64,000 nucleotides of DNA, from contig NW_018344004.1 in assembly GCF_002099425.1 (NCBI RefSeq), positions 5,633,501 to 5,697,500 of the forward strand, given 5' to 3'. How positions within the stretch are numbered: the first letter of the stretch is position 1; every line of letters starts with the position of its first letter. Below the pieces are notes generated by a model. That model had not been told where the DNA came from, did not search any database, and saw only the letters and a list, made by a program, of their open reading frames with translations. Source of the DNA: Phascolarctos cinereus (lineage: Eukaryota; Chordata; Mammalia; Diprotodontia; Phascolarctidae). This document shows, in pieces, positions 35,798 to 47,371 of this stretch. The position numbers and the translations under genes are program-made.

Positions 35798-36164
35798 AGC
35801 AACTCAGAGGACCCCTAGTCAAATCTATATGTGAGTAAGAATTCACTGTATTCCAGCCTTTGCCTGAAGACCAACTAAGGCACCCCATTTCACTCTCAGG
35901 TAGTAGCAAACACAAGGAATTTTTTTTCTTTCTATCAAGTCTTGCGTTTCTCTGTAACTTCTACTGACTCCTAATTCTTCCTTTTGAAATTAAACAGAAA
36001 AGGAATCAGTCTTCAGACACAGCAAGTTCCTGAGATTCATTTCAGTTTAATAATCACTTATGTAGCACCTATTATTTACCAGGCATATGTCAGATATAGG
36101 ATCCAGAGATAAAAATAAAAACAAAATAATTTAAAAAAAGCTTTCATGTAACCTCCCATATTCT
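35798..36164. other. unassigned; old dispersed-repeat phrase
   Basis: 36050-36130 ('tagcacctattatttaccag') resembles the 'cacctactatgtgccaggca' dispersed sequence of mammals. Family not assigned. Confidence 0.35.
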
Positions 36165-36330
36165 AAACTCCAGGCCAAATGCTCTTATTTCCTTCACCTA
36201 ATCCTCATATGGCAGTTCTTTCAGGTCCTTTGCTCTCCTGGTTTCTCTGTTCTATACGCTCTCCACCTTGAAAAAATTATTTCTAAAATGTGATACTTCA
36301 AACAGAATCAATCTACTAATATTGTACAGA
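36165..36330 (-). mobile_element. CR1/L3 LINE fragment
   Basis: Antisense phrases 'acctaatcctcatatggcag' (36198), 'tcctggtttctctgttctat' and 'ctccaccttgaaaaaattat' match the CR1/L3 order also seen at 43770. Confidence 0.55.
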
Positions 36331-38181
36331 CTATAACAAAGTTTCCCACAAGATTTTACAAGGAAAATGTCCTTTAAATTGCATATTAAATCATGGTCAT
36401 AGGCAATGTATGTTTGATAATTTGGCAGAAAAGGAAGCCACTGTGGCTACCAACAGGACTTGCATAATGCCTCTAGATTGGCATTTGTTTTGGAAGAAAA
36501 TTCATCCATTCAACAAATACCTGTTGGCCATTAGCTATGTATAAGGAGCCTAGAGTACGTACTTTAAATAATGTAATGATATACAGGTAAATAAGATGTG
36601 GTCCTTAACACTTGTGGAATCTGTAATACATATAATAATAATAATACTTATGGAGTCTATAAAATATATAATAATAATAAAAAACTTTTATACATACAAT
36701 TATTCCATTTTTTGTGTAGTGTGTGATCTATTCATAAGTAAAATCCAAGCCAAGGGCTCTGAGAGTTTAACTCAATCCTCAGTGACCAATGGGATCCCTA
36801 AACCTTTGGAAGAAGTCCCTCAGGGTAATACAAGTTTTAAATGGGACAGAGCTCTCAGTGACAGAAACAACCATTCAAAATGCATTATTAGAGACTGTGA
36901 GATTGTGTTTTTTCAGTTTGAGTCTTTCAAAATTGTGAAGTTAAAAAAATTAAAAACCCTAAAATCACAAGGTGGTATTTTAACATTGAGGGAATTCTTT
37001 TCCTTATTTTAACATTAAAAAATGAATTTAAGAAGATTGTCCTCATCAGCCTTCGCAATTATTGACTATAGATTTCAAAATAGCAAACTTCTTTATACAT
37101 TACTTAGAAACCTTGTTTAATGAGTTTCAAGAAAATCGCATGTCAAAAACACTATGGAAAGTCTGTTTCCATTGGATCGACCTAATATAGAGTCTTTACA
37201 GAACATAGGAAACTGTCAAACAAGATGAGAGGGGATAGATGGGCTGCAATCTATATTGTTGGAGAGAATACCTGTAACAAGGATTTCACAGGTTCATCAA
37301 CATATTGTGGTACTTAAAAAAATTATCAGGTCTTCAAATAAAAAAACCCCCAACAATTATAAGAAAGGCATTCTTGTCCAAACCTTGATAGAGATATATC
37401 TAATGAATAATGCATAGCTGCTGTCACCAGAGTTGCATGGGAAGCCCCCTGCTGGGTCACCCAGTGTAGAATCATTGCCTCTTTAGTCTTTGTAACTAGA
37501 GACCACACCTCTTGGGGAACGAGGCTCTTGGACTCTCCTATAGGGTTAAGGTAAGATAATTTTAATGCAGAAGAAAGTTCATTTAAAAAAGTTGTAATGT
37601 GTAGGTGTGTGCTATAATAATTAAGAATTTGCATAGTTGACTGCAGTCACTATGAAGCAATGTGCCAAATGCCAGGCTATTTTACATATAGGGTTTTTTT
37701 TTGGGGGGGGTCACATAACAAAGTGATGGAGCACATTAATAAAAGTTTGGCACAGTGTGCGTCCTTCATGCAGGCTATGCTAACAAATTTCTACAACATT
37801 ACAAAGTACATGACATTACATTGTTTAGCCCTCAGGGATCATCATGCCAATTTTCTGTCTATCATTTATTTTCAGAGCCTGTGGTGTGTACACTTTGAGT
37901 GATCTCCACAGAAGGTCACAGCCAGTGAAGTTTCCTTACCAAACAATTTTCTGTCTTGGGTTCTGAGTGGTTTGCTTTTAAGGTTTATGGACTTCATTTC
38001 AGTAAAAGTTCCAGGGAGATTCAGAACAGGTCTGGGGATCCAGGTCTTCCATCAATGTGTTTGCTCTTTCTGCTCCTGTGGCTTTCCCAGTTCCCATTAC
38101 TATAAATACTTGCTGAAATATTTGCAGTAACAGTTTTATTGTCTTTAACCTTATCTCGTGTTGCTTTTAAGGTTCTCATAA
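36331..38181. other. unassigned
   Basis: Holds ATA-rich runs at 36630-36685 and an old dispersed phrase at 36500-36600 ('caacaaatacctgttggcca'). Two frames of about 100-138 codons (36596-37012 plus, 37634-37326 minus) show no family resemblance. Confidence 0.35.
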
Positions 38182-38580
38182 AACACACACACATACACAC
38201 ACACGCATTCATAACCCTATAAGCTTTCTTAGTCTCCCTACCTCAGTGGAAACATACTGAAAACAGATGGAAATATAATACTATGAACATTATATATACA
38301 TACACATACTTAAATATAAGATATATATGTGCACATGTAAATATGCACTTATATTTATGTATACATGTACTACACACATAGCATGAACATGCACATATAT
38401 GCACACATGTCCATATATGTATAGACATATATGTGTGCACACACATGCATAACATATAACACATGCATAAATGCACCTATACATACACAAATTACACATT
38501 CACATATAAATACAGATACATACATACATGTGTACTATATATACATATATGCATACATATACATATGTGTATATAATAAA
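38182..38580. repeat. CA/TA/ATGC simple-repeat block
   Basis: A (CA)n run at 38184-38206. From about 38285 to 38580 the sequence is dominated by alternating TA, CA, TG and ATGC steps. Gives long Cys-Met-Tyr-rich frames on the minus strand, not genes. Confidence 0.85.
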
Positions 38581-38673
38581 AACTTCCTTATCCCTATCAA
38601 AGTTCAACTATCTCAGTTCTGGCTATGAAAGTAAGTTTTCTCTTTTGCTTACTGTACTTCCTACAACAGAATT

Positions 38674-38839
38674 AAAAAAAACTTTTAAATTAATTTTTCG
38701 CTTTCAATATTCACTTCTGCAAGATTTTGAGTTCCAAATTTTCTCTCCATCTCTCCCCTCCCCCACCCCAAGGTGGCATGCACTTTGATATAGGCTCTAC
38801 ATACACATTCATATTGAACCAATTTTCACATTAGTCATG
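38674..38839 (-). mobile_element. 5'-truncated L1 3'UTR with 15-bp TSD
   Basis: Antisense L1/HAL1 3'UTR: 'aagattttgagttccaaatt' (38721), C/T-rich 'ctctcccctcccccacccca', and 'tttgatataggctctacata' (38783). Perfect direct repeats TCCTACAACAGAATT at 38659-38673 and 38840-38854. Only 166 bp of the 3' end was inserted. Confidence 0.9.
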
Positions 38840-38854
38840 TCCTACAACAGAATT

Positions 38855-39537
38855 TAAGTTACTATTTAAGTAAAATTCCACACTAGATTAGAGTTCTGAA
38901 ACTCAGAGAATGTGGAGTAGGATTTTGATTTGACCCCAAAATGTTCTACTCTTACTGCATAGAGTTTCAAGCCAAGTCCTGAGTGGCAAATTATTATTAT
39001 TATTATTTTAATTTCTAAACCAGTATTTGACTATTTGACGTTTCAAAGATATCTGTTAGAACTTCACCATCTCATGTCAGATTTATGCTATCAAATGGTC
39101 CAAATGAGAGAGTATGCTCAGAGGAGGAGGAGAAAGTGCTTTTTCTAGTTCAGAGACAAATCTGTAATCTTGTCTCTAACACTCCATTTTAGCTCTTTGA
39201 CAGAGACAGTAGACACTAACACTTGAGGTATTTGGAGCACACCAGGCAGCCCGCACCTGGATGGCTTTGTATCTTTTGCCTCAGAACCTCCCTTATAGTA
39301 TTTTTAGCACCTCATACAGATTAGCACTCTGGGCATCTTTCCCTTTGGCCTGTTCTCTTCCTTTTCCCATTTGGAAGAATGCCAATGCCAATGAAACAAA
39401 TGGATTGCAAACCATCTGCTGATAGATTTCTTTACTTTCTTTATGTCCCATGTAAATAGTCTGAGTTTGGTTAGAGCAGGGATATGAGAATAAAGAGAAA
39501 GGAGAGTCAGAAACTTGAGCCCTTGTTAGATACCTCA
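38855..39537. other. unassigned
   Basis: Short (TTA)n at 38991-39006; nothing else recognised. Confidence 0.35.
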
Positions 39538-39596
39538 GAAATTTATTATATGCTTCTGGCACATAGTAGATACTTAATATATGCTTGTTGACTTAA
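39538..39596 (+). mobile_element. L2/MIR 3'-end fragment
   Basis: 'cttctggcacatagtagata' followed by 'cttaatatatgcttgttgac' is the conserved 3' end shared by L2 and MIR-type SINEs. Confidence 0.6.
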
Positions 39597-40364
39597 TTTA
39601 GGAAGGAAAAAAAGACCATTTGGCCAGTGTGCTTGAGGAAGTGTCATTGGTCAAACTAAGAAAGTGTGTTTTTGGGGAGTACCAACATAGCATAATCCAT
39701 GGGTGGTCTCAAACTAATGGTTCACAGGTCGCTTCAGGCTACATGTGGGAGTATAAGTCATAGTATGTAACCTTATTATCTCTTTTTTCACAAGTACCTA
39801 AGTATGTGTACACAGGTATTACATATACAAGTATGTAATACATGATATGCCTTGCTTTGAAAAAGTATTTTGTGAAGAGAAATGAAGATTTAAATAACAA
39901 TATTTCAAATTAAAGAGTGTTATAAATGTAAAACAAACATGTGATTTGAACTTGAAGCCATTAAGCTACATAGGGGAACAGAGTACCAGCATATTAAGCT
40001 ACTGTCAATATGAAAAAAAAAACAGCCTTAGAATTTAAAATGAACTTTGAATGAAATAGATTTGTAGTTTTGAATGCTTTTGCTAACTAATAATGGTCTT
40101 AATGACATCAGAAGTACACATTTTTTAGAATTATATTTTATTTCAAGTATACAGAGAAACATTGAAATCACCAGATGTCAAAGCTATTCTTCCCCAGGAC
40201 TTAATCCAATCTAAACTATTATCTTCACATAGGTTTTCATTCAGAACAGCCCATAAAATTAGTCCTTGATAACGTTGAAATTTTTCATCAGAAAGAATAG
40301 CAGTATCTTCCTTGGTGATGCATTCCAAATAAGTAATAATTCTGACTGAAGGAAGTTCTTGCAG
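39597..40364. other. unassigned
   Basis: A hAT-like terminal phrase is possible at 39700-39730 ('gggtggtctcaaactaatgg'), but no partner is seen. Confidence 0.3.
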
Positions 40365-40560
40365 TATGAAATTTTAGAGCTGGGAGGACCTTTATTAATA
40401 CAATACAGCTCAACTTCTTTATTTTTATTTATGCCTTCACTGAAGACTAGGGAAGTTGAGTAATTTGTCCATTTTCACACAACCAGTAAGTGGCAGAATT
40501 GCAACTAGAACTCAGGTTCTATAGATGCAAAACACAGTTCTTCTTGATATCTAAACTAAA
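40365..40560 (-). mobile_element. MIR-type SINE
   Basis: 'agagctgggaggaccttta' at the left, then 'gtaagtggcagaattgcaac' and 'agaactcaggttctatagat': the antisense MIR order. Confidence 0.55.
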
Positions 40561-41294
40561 TTAATTTTAATTACTGCAAATTAAATATCTTTTTGAAAAC
40601 CACACCAGGTCCCTACAAACTGAACATTAAGGGATGTTTTTTTTTTATCACTGAAAATAGCTTTTTGTTTATCTAATGTGCTCAAAATGAACTGGTAAGT
40701 CAAAATGAGGGCACAATAGAAGTATGTCTTAAGAGGATGATTCATATGAGTGTGATCCATGCATTAGGGATAGGAGTATGATAGAAAACAATTGAGTGAT
40801 GATTAATGGAGAGAAATAGATGCACTTACTGTAGGAGTAAGCTATAATCTACTTGGCCAAAAGAAGGAAACGGATAATAAATTCAAGAACATCTGCAACA
40901 GAGGCATGATGATAAATGTTCATAGAACATGGGGCATTTCCCCCTGATGGAAAGAGGAAGACTTGCCCCATGGTGTGCCAGCTTACTTGAGTGTACTGGC
41001 TCATACTCCATGCATTCCTATGAGCATGACACAGCAATGATGACAATACTATTATCTGGGAATTTTCAGGGACTCCTCTCTGCTAAAAGGAGATTAATCG
41101 ATACATTGTGTTTATCAAGGTGAGTGGAATGAAGATAACAGTTAATGGAAACAGGACAGAACTTCTCACACTTTATTTTGTGGCTGTTTACCATCACAGA
41201 CTCAACTTGTCAACTAACACATAGCAGTAGTACACAACAAACTCTGGCTGAGGAAACACTCAAATAGAATCCTTTTAGAAGGGATGATAGAGGA
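40561..41294. other. unassigned
   Basis: Nothing recognised. Overlapping opposite-strand frames at 40849-41123 show no domain. Confidence 0.35.
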
Positions 41295-41580
41295 AAAAAA
41301 TCACAGAATTATAAAGTGATAAGGAATCTCAGAGCCCATCTCCTATCACTCTTTCCCCATGGAGGAATTCTCTATACAACAAATGCCCCAAAGTCATCAT
41401 TCAGTCTTGCAGAGAACTAGGAAGAGGAATCCCTCTCCTTGTCAGAATAGCCAATTGCACTTTTGGACAGGCTTAACTATTATTGAAGTTTTCCTTATAT
41501 CAAGCTAAAGTCGTCTTCTTTGCAATTACTATCCATCGTTCCTAGCATTGCTTTCTAGGGCCAAACAGAACAAATCTGAT
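41295..41580 (-). mobile_element. CR1/L3 LINE fragment
   Basis: 'ttgcacttttggacaggctt' (41454), 'gttttccttatatcaagcta' and 'ctagggccaaacagaacaaa' (41557) match the antisense CR1/L3 3' region, the same segment as 13477-13620. Confidence 0.65.
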
Positions 41581-41629
41581 CATCTCTTTTTCTTCCTCCT
41601 TCTCCTTTTCTTCCTCCTCCTTCTTCTAA
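41581..41629. repeat. CTT/TCC-rich low complexity
   Basis: Short pyrimidine run 'ttcttcctccttctcctttt' and neighbours. Confidence 0.7.
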
Positions 41630-41880
41630 AACATTTGTGGAACCTACTATGTGTGAGGCACTGTGCTAAGCACTTTACAAATAATATCTTATTTTATCCT
41701 CACAACCCTGGGACATAGGTGCTGTTATGATTTGCATTCAAACTAAGACAGACAGAGGTATAGTGACTTGCCTAGGGTTGCACAGCTCATTAGTTTCTAA
41801 GGCCAGATTTGAATTTGGGTCTTTCTGACTCCAAGTTCTGGGCTCTTTCCACTGTATTACTCTGCAGTGTCTTCTATATA
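41630..41880 (-). mobile_element. MIR3/Ther-2-type SINE
   Basis: 'gtgctaagcactttacaaat' (41662), 'gtatagtgacttgcctaggg' (41758), 'ggccagatttgaatttgggt' (41802) and 'ctctttccactgtattactc' (41843) give the complete antisense order. Diverged. Confidence 0.7.
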
Positions 41881-42147
41881 ACAGTCCTTCAAATCTATGA
41901 AGATAGCTAGAGACAATAAATTTTAGTGAAATGAAAAGAATACTGGATATGTAATCAGAGATCCTTGGTTCTAATTCCACCTCTTCTGCTTCCCACATGT
42001 GTGACTTCAAGTCAGCAATTTAACCTCTCTAGGGATTAATTCAATTTGATTCAACATCTGGTTATTAAGCATCTACTATTTGCAAAGCACTTTGTTAGGA
42101 AATGAAGGTACAAAAATAGGAATTAATCCGTCTCTGACATTGAGGAC
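41881..42147. other. SINE scrap and dispersed-repeat phrase
   Basis: 41925-42030 looks like a diverged plus-strand MIR head and CORE ('aaaagaatactggatatgta', 'cttcaagtcagcaatttaac'). 42040-42147 has the 'gttattaagcatctactatt' dispersed phrase of unknown family. Confidence 0.4.
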
Positions 42148-42650
42148 CTTGTTGCTCATCCTTCATTTTTGAAGGGGACCAATGACATCACAGTGTGATG
42201 TGTTGACTTATGCATGAACTGGAGTTGCAAATAGTCATTAACCTTTCTATCTCTTTCAAAGTCATCAAAATCTAGTAGCAAGACAAAAGTCAGGAAGACT
42301 GGTGATGGACTGGGATGCAGCAGATGACCTTGGCATCTTTCATGTCCAACCAAGCTCTAAGTACCCCACAGAGCCTGCTTCAGACACCCTTGTGGCTGTT
42401 GGAACAAATTGTTTTCATCTGTCTATTCCACTGAGAGGAGTCTTCACATGCCTAGGGTAGGTATCCCCCTAACTCATCAACTGGTTTGAGGTCTGTCAGT
42501 TATCTTCAACCTGATTTAGCACATCTGCTGAGATGGTTTTAGGGAGATGTGGCCACTGCACATGCTATAGCTTCTTGAAGCCACAAGTAAGAGTTGGGTG
42601 ACACCAAAGGTAGATGAGCAGCCCTGAAAAGGGCTCACACAAAGAGGTGC
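42148..42650. mobile_element. marsupial dispersed repeat, family not assigned
   Basis: 'gttgctcatccttcattttt', 'gaaggggaccaatgacatca', 'gtgatgtgttgacttatgca' and 'ctggtgatggactgggatgc' follow an order I associate with a repeat found many times in marsupial genomes. I cannot name its class or be sure of its orientation. No reading frame. Confidence 0.5.
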
Positions 42651-42979
42651 TAGTCCTCCATGAACACCATTATATAGAGGTTATACCAAGTATCTAAGTA
42701 AATCAATGTAAAGTATATAACAAGCAATTTCAGAAAAGAAAAACAGTAATTTGAGTAATCAAGATGGTCTTGAGTAGGAGGTGTCACCTGATATGTGCAT
42801 TGAAAGATGTTAGAAATTCTAGGAGGAAGAAGCAAAGAGGGAATGAAAGCATGGGGGACTATCTGTTCACATACAATAAAGAGGGGGATGGAATTTCATG
42901 AGTAGGTAACTAGAAAACTAACTTCAATAGAAAATGTAAAAGAAGGATTATAATAATACAAAATAAATAAAAGGTAAAT
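42651..42979. other. unassigned
   Basis: No gene; a possible old dispersed-repeat continuation at 42770-42900. Confidence 0.3.
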
Positions 42980-43220
42980 GGGGGGCATCTAAAGCGTTGG
43001 GCTTTTAGTCAGAAAGACTTGATTTCAAATCCTGCCACAGACACACACCATATGTGTGATCCTGGGCAAGTCACTTAATCTGTTTGCCTCAGTTTCCTTA
43101 TCTATAAAATATGATTGAATAGAACTTATTTCAAAAGTTGTTCTGTGAATCAAATGAGATAATGTGTAAAATGCTTTGAAAAACCTTAAAGTGATATGAA
43201 ATATTAGCTGTATTTATTAT
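42980..43220 (+). mobile_element. MIR/Ther-type SINE
   Basis: 'gggggcatctaaagcgttgg' head, 'gatcctgggcaagtcactta' CORE, 'tgcctcagtttccttatcta', and tail 'atcaaatgagataatgtgta' with 'aaaatgctttgaaaaacctt'. Confidence 0.75.
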
Positions 43221-43329
43221 TTTGTTACAGTATACTATTCTTCATATATTATAATTATAATAATGTGTATATTGTATGCATTCATATGATATCATAATTA
43301 TAATGGTGCTATTATAAGAAAAATTAGGG

Positions 43330-43665
43330 TTTGCTGTGGATAGAGCACTAGACCTGGAGTCAGGAAAACCTGAGACCAGACCCAGTATCATTTACTGGCT
43401 GTGTAACCCTGGGCAAGTCACCTAACCTCTGCCTGCCTCAGTTCCCTTAACTGTAAAATGAAAATAATAATGACATTAAACTTCCTGGAGTTGTGAGAAT
43501 TAAATAACAATACTCGTAAAGTTATTTGTAAATCTTAAAACACTATGTCAATGTTAATTATGATAATGAGTCCTTCCTCTTCCTCATAATCATTATCTAT
43601 AAAATGAAGTTGTATTAGATGACATATAAAGTCCCTTCCAACTCTCAATCCTATGATCTTAAAAC
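43330..43665 (+). mobile_element. MIR/Ther-type SINE plus second tail
   Basis: 'tggatagagcactagacctg', 'gtaaccctgggcaagtcacc', 'gcctcagttcccttaactgt' and 'aatacaatactcg'-like tail, ending near 43570. 43600-43665 ('tgacatataaagtcccttcc', 'aactctcaatcctatgatct') is a tail type also found in marsupial SINEs. Confidence 0.7.
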
Positions 43666-43679
43666 ATGAATCCCTTTAC

Positions 43680-44608
43680 ATTTTCTCATTTCTATCTCGT
43701 ACATCTATATTTTCTTAAACTGATTCTAACATGAAATGGCCTATAATTTGCTCACCATATTTTTTCAATCTCTTCTGCATATGCTCCAGCTTGTTAATGT
43801 TCTTCCTAAAATGTGGGATATGTAAATGAATATAATACTCCAGAAACATTCTGAGCAAGACAAAATTGAGTAAGACTTTTGCCCCCCTCATTTTAGACTC
43901 GATGTTTCTATAAAATGCTGTTTCAGATCTCTTTGGGATTTTATTTTGGCTACCATATTGTACTGTTAGCTCATATTGAACTTGTAACTCACTACTCCCC
44001 CAGATCTTTTTGAGGAAAAAAACATTGATTGCCTGATCATCCTGCTTCTATTTTGTCCTATTGAATGGACTTCACATCTAGTAGATTCTATCTTATTATT
44101 AATATAATTCATAGCATTATTAATAAATTCATAAAGGAATTACATAATATTGGGTGAAAAATAAAGATAGTTTTTTAGGATTTCAATTAGCAAGTCCATT
44201 TTGCTTAATCTTTACTTTTCTGTAAGAAAAAGTATATTGTGCTGCCATAAAGAAAGTGACATACATTTTCTCTAAATTTATAACTCAGCTGTTAAGAACT
44301 GTCAAGATGCTTTTGAATGCAGAGTATATCATCGGAAGTGTTAGTTCTCCCTCTCACTTTTTGTCATTTGAAAATTTGATGAGAATATATCTAGGCCCTC
44401 ATCCAAAGTCATTGATAAAAATTTTGAAAAGCACAAGGCCAGGGAGAAATTCCTGGCTAACTACTAAAATCCTCTTTCTAAACTCATGTTAAACTATTAA
44501 TCTATTCTTTTGGATTCCAGTCTTTAAAGCAGTCCAGAATTTTCCTAACTATATTTTCATCTAGCCCAAGTCTCTCTTATCCAGAAAAATCGCATGAAAG
44601 ACCACATC
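43680..44608 (-). mobile_element. CR1/L3 LINE, about 0.9 kb
   Basis: Long antisense CR1/L3 order: 'atgctccagcttgttaatgt' (43781), 'aatataatactccagaaaca' (43829), 'ttgtactgttagctcatatt' (43958), 'gaaaagcacaaggccaggga' (44426), 'gcatgaaagaccacatcaaa' (44592). The largest CR1/L3 piece here. Frame heavily broken. Confidence 0.7.
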
Positions 44609-44705
44609 AAATCACTCAATCTTTGCCTATCTCAGTTTCCTCATCTGTAAAATTGAGATAATAATAATAGCATCTTCCCCCTAAAGTTATTTTGAGATTA
44701 TTATT
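44609..44705 (+). mobile_element. MIR SINE fragment
   Basis: 'cctatctcagtttcctcatc' and 'tgtaaaattgagataataat' are the CORE downstream part; the head is missing. Confidence 0.6.
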
Positions 44706-45492
44706 ATGTTTCCATAACATATGAACATATGGGGCTGAATAGATCAATATGCAACCATAGGTACTTCTGACTATGTCTGGGCACTACATGTAGAGAATAA
44801 TATAGGGAACTTGGTAACTGAGGCTTCTGGCAGTTGAAAATAACAACAATCCCTATCATTCTGGAATAAAATACAAGTAATAGAGAGATGGGGGAAAGGA
44901 GCAAGCATATACTATCTAACAAAAACTGTGCTAAGCACTTTACAAATATTATCTAAATCTGCTTTGGTATATAGAGGTAAGCCATTTTATCTTGAGAAAT
45001 CTGAGCTTCTCCAACTTTTTGTGTGTTGCCTTTTCTATGTTTCTGGTCTACGCTTGTACCTGTCCCTATGAACTTCATGGAGAATAGCAGGGGGAATTTC
45101 CACCATGTGTGCCTGTCCATGTGCTACAGAAGTGGTAGGCACAGGGTTCAGAGAGATTCATAACACTAATAGAATTTGCCTGTGATTCAGACATAGCCAT
45201 ATATTTCACTATCTGCTGCTCATGGGAACAAACATTGCTACAAACCTCCCTTTTCCACTAGGACAACAAATTTTATAGAGGCCCTGTAGTTTCTGACATT
45301 TTCCTGGTTTGTTTCCCCTGTCTAGCCAGCACCTTCAAGTACCTTTTACTTTTATCTTTTTTTTTTTTTGCCTCCCTGGAAAAAGCATGTCTTGGGCAAA
45401 TCACTGCAATATCAAGGTCTCACTTTTCCTATCCTTAAGTGAGATTTGATGACCTCTCTAAGGCACTTATCCTAGGGTCCTGCAATTTGACA
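44706..45492. other. unassigned, with MIR3-like scrap
   Basis: 44925-44965 'actgtgctaagcactttaca' is a MIR3/Ther-2-like phrase. T run at 45358-45370. Nothing else recognised. Confidence 0.35.
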
Positions 45493-45745
45493 GTCTGCCC
45501 CAGGGCAACTAGATGATGCAATGGATATGGTCCCAGGCTTGGAATCAGAAAGATGAATTCAAATCCAGCCTCAGATACTTACTAGCCATATGACCCTGGG
45601 TAAGACACTTAACCACTGTTTGCCTCAGTTTACTCATCTGCAAAATGAGGATAATGATAGCACCTACCTTCCAGGATTGCTGTGAGGATCAAATTAGATA
45701 ATAATTCTAAAGTACTTAGGTCAGTGCCGGGCACATAGTAAATGC
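45493..45745 (+). mobile_element. MIR/Ther-1-type SINE, near complete
   Basis: 'agggcaactagatgatgcaa' head, 'cagcctcagatacttactag', 'atgaccctgggtaagacact', 'gcctcagtttactcatctgc' and tail 'gtcagtgccgggcacatagt'. One of the best-preserved MIR-type copies here. Confidence 0.8.
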
Positions 45746-45779
45746 TATATGGATGTTGATAATTAACCAAGATCAATAA

Positions 45780-45850
45780 CTCTGATAATATTCATAAAGC
45801 TCTTAGCACAGTACCTGACACATAATAGGTCCTTTATAAATTCTCTTTTT
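45780..45850 (+). mobile_element. L2/MIR 3'-end fragment
   Basis: 'agcacagtacctgacacata' with 'ataggtcctttataaattct' repeats the terminal phrase found just upstream. Confidence 0.55.
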
Positions 45851-46990
45851 CTTCCTTTCCCCAGTCTCCATTGTATTGAAAATCTTCCCTCTTTTTTAAT
45901 TTTTTTAGTTTCCATCTTCTTCCTAAACACGTAGGCCTCCTGTTCTCTGCAGAGGAAAGCCATTCATTTATGCCTGGATAATTCAAAGAAGTATCTCTTT
46001 TTTGCCTATTAGTAATTAAGCTGGAAATATTAGACATCAGAATGATTGCTATATAGAGGAAACAGATTCAATACCTTATCACATCTGTATTGTTTTTACA
46101 GGTATGTTTGTCACTCAATTTTCTACTTTTATGTTTTGATTTTCTACTCTTTACAAAAGGAATATCCATTATAAGACTACTTGTTTCAATTTGAGGCTTA
46201 GAAAATATGGCACTGTATTTATACTTGTGTCACTTGAATTCCATCTGGTTTATGTTGACCCTTTTCTTGGAGTTGTATAAAGCAATTTTGATTTTAATCT
46301 GACTTTCAGGGTGTAAGCTACTCTACCACATTTTCACCTTTAATATAAATATGATTTATTTAATCCAAGTCATTAGAGTCAATGTTAAATATAGGCCTGA
46401 AAGCCAAATGACTGCAGTGGGAATGTATCCAATCCACTTATGCTGAAAGGACTTGACAGTTCCAAAAAGATAGTTCTTCCACTTTCCTGTTCATTATAGA
46501 AAAAAATATGAAGGCATATAAGTGATAGGAAGAGGCATATAGAGTTTCCAAGGTTAAATATTCGCATGGGACAGAATAGGACAGCCACAAGCTGAGTCAT
46601 GGCTGAACAGTGTTAACAGGCAAAGACCTTTGAAACTATAAGAGTGTGTAAGAGTGAGACCAAAAGATGCCAAGAGAAGGACATGGATCCAGGTTGGATA
46701 GGAAAAAAGAACCAAAGAGCAATTAAAGATGTTGGAGCACACTGTGAAAGAAATATGCCCTATATTTAGTAGGCCCGTAATGAATTTGACTTGAATTGAA
46801 ACTTAGGAGTTCAAATTTGGTTTGGTAATGGTGTCTTGTTTTTTCATTGTTTTACAAAGTGACCTTACTTGATCTGTGACATTCATGCTTATTTCAAACT
46901 GTGGTGAATGGAATGCTGAAATAGTGAAGCTCCCTCAGTGTAGGATCCCATCCTATATTTCTCAGAAGGTGCCTCACTGAGAAAGCAAAG
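45851..46990. other. unassigned
   Basis: No gene or dispersed repeat recognised up to the LTR. Confidence 0.35.
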
Positions 46991-47371
46991 TGTCACGAGT
47001 AGATCAGGTGAGAGAGCCACATCCTGTTCACCTGGATTCTATCCCTCCTCAGGGCCCCTCCCTAGTTGTTGAAGCAAACCATTCCCTGTTTCTCACCCTT
47101 TTTGTCCTTGGTGATAGGGAGAAGTTTCCATGCTTAGACTGTGAGCTCCAAAGCCCAGCCAATGGGAAGAAGAGCCAGTGGAGGGGCAGGGGGATTGCGG
47201 TTAGGATATATATAATCAGCTGAGCTGAACACACTTCTACTCTCTTCTGTTGGTGCCATCTTTTGGGTGTTCTGAGGGAGCCCTTTCTTGAGATAGCCAA
47301 TAAATGAACTATTCTTTTTGCTAATATCTCTGAGATTCCGATTTATTAGTAAAGGTCATCATACCCACACA
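46991..47371 (+). mobile_element. endogenous retroviral LTR (fossil)
   Basis: About 380 bp beginning TGTCACGAG and ending CACACA. The order fits an LTR: CCAAT box (47159-47163), TATA-like box (about 47206-47215), AATAAA signal (47299-47304). Immediately after it, 47373-47390 resembles a primer-binding site for tRNA-Pro, as in class I (gamma-type) elements. No internal coding region and no second LTR were seen. Noncoding fossil; moderately old. Confidence 0.6.

Noticed and set aside
36596-37012. 138-codon plus-strand ORF
   Set aside because: Begins with Ile runs from ATA repeats, shows no domain, and the rest has no recognisable family.
37326-37634. 102-codon minus-strand ORF
   Set aside because: No domain or family resemblance; length is within chance for 64 kb of six-frame sequence.
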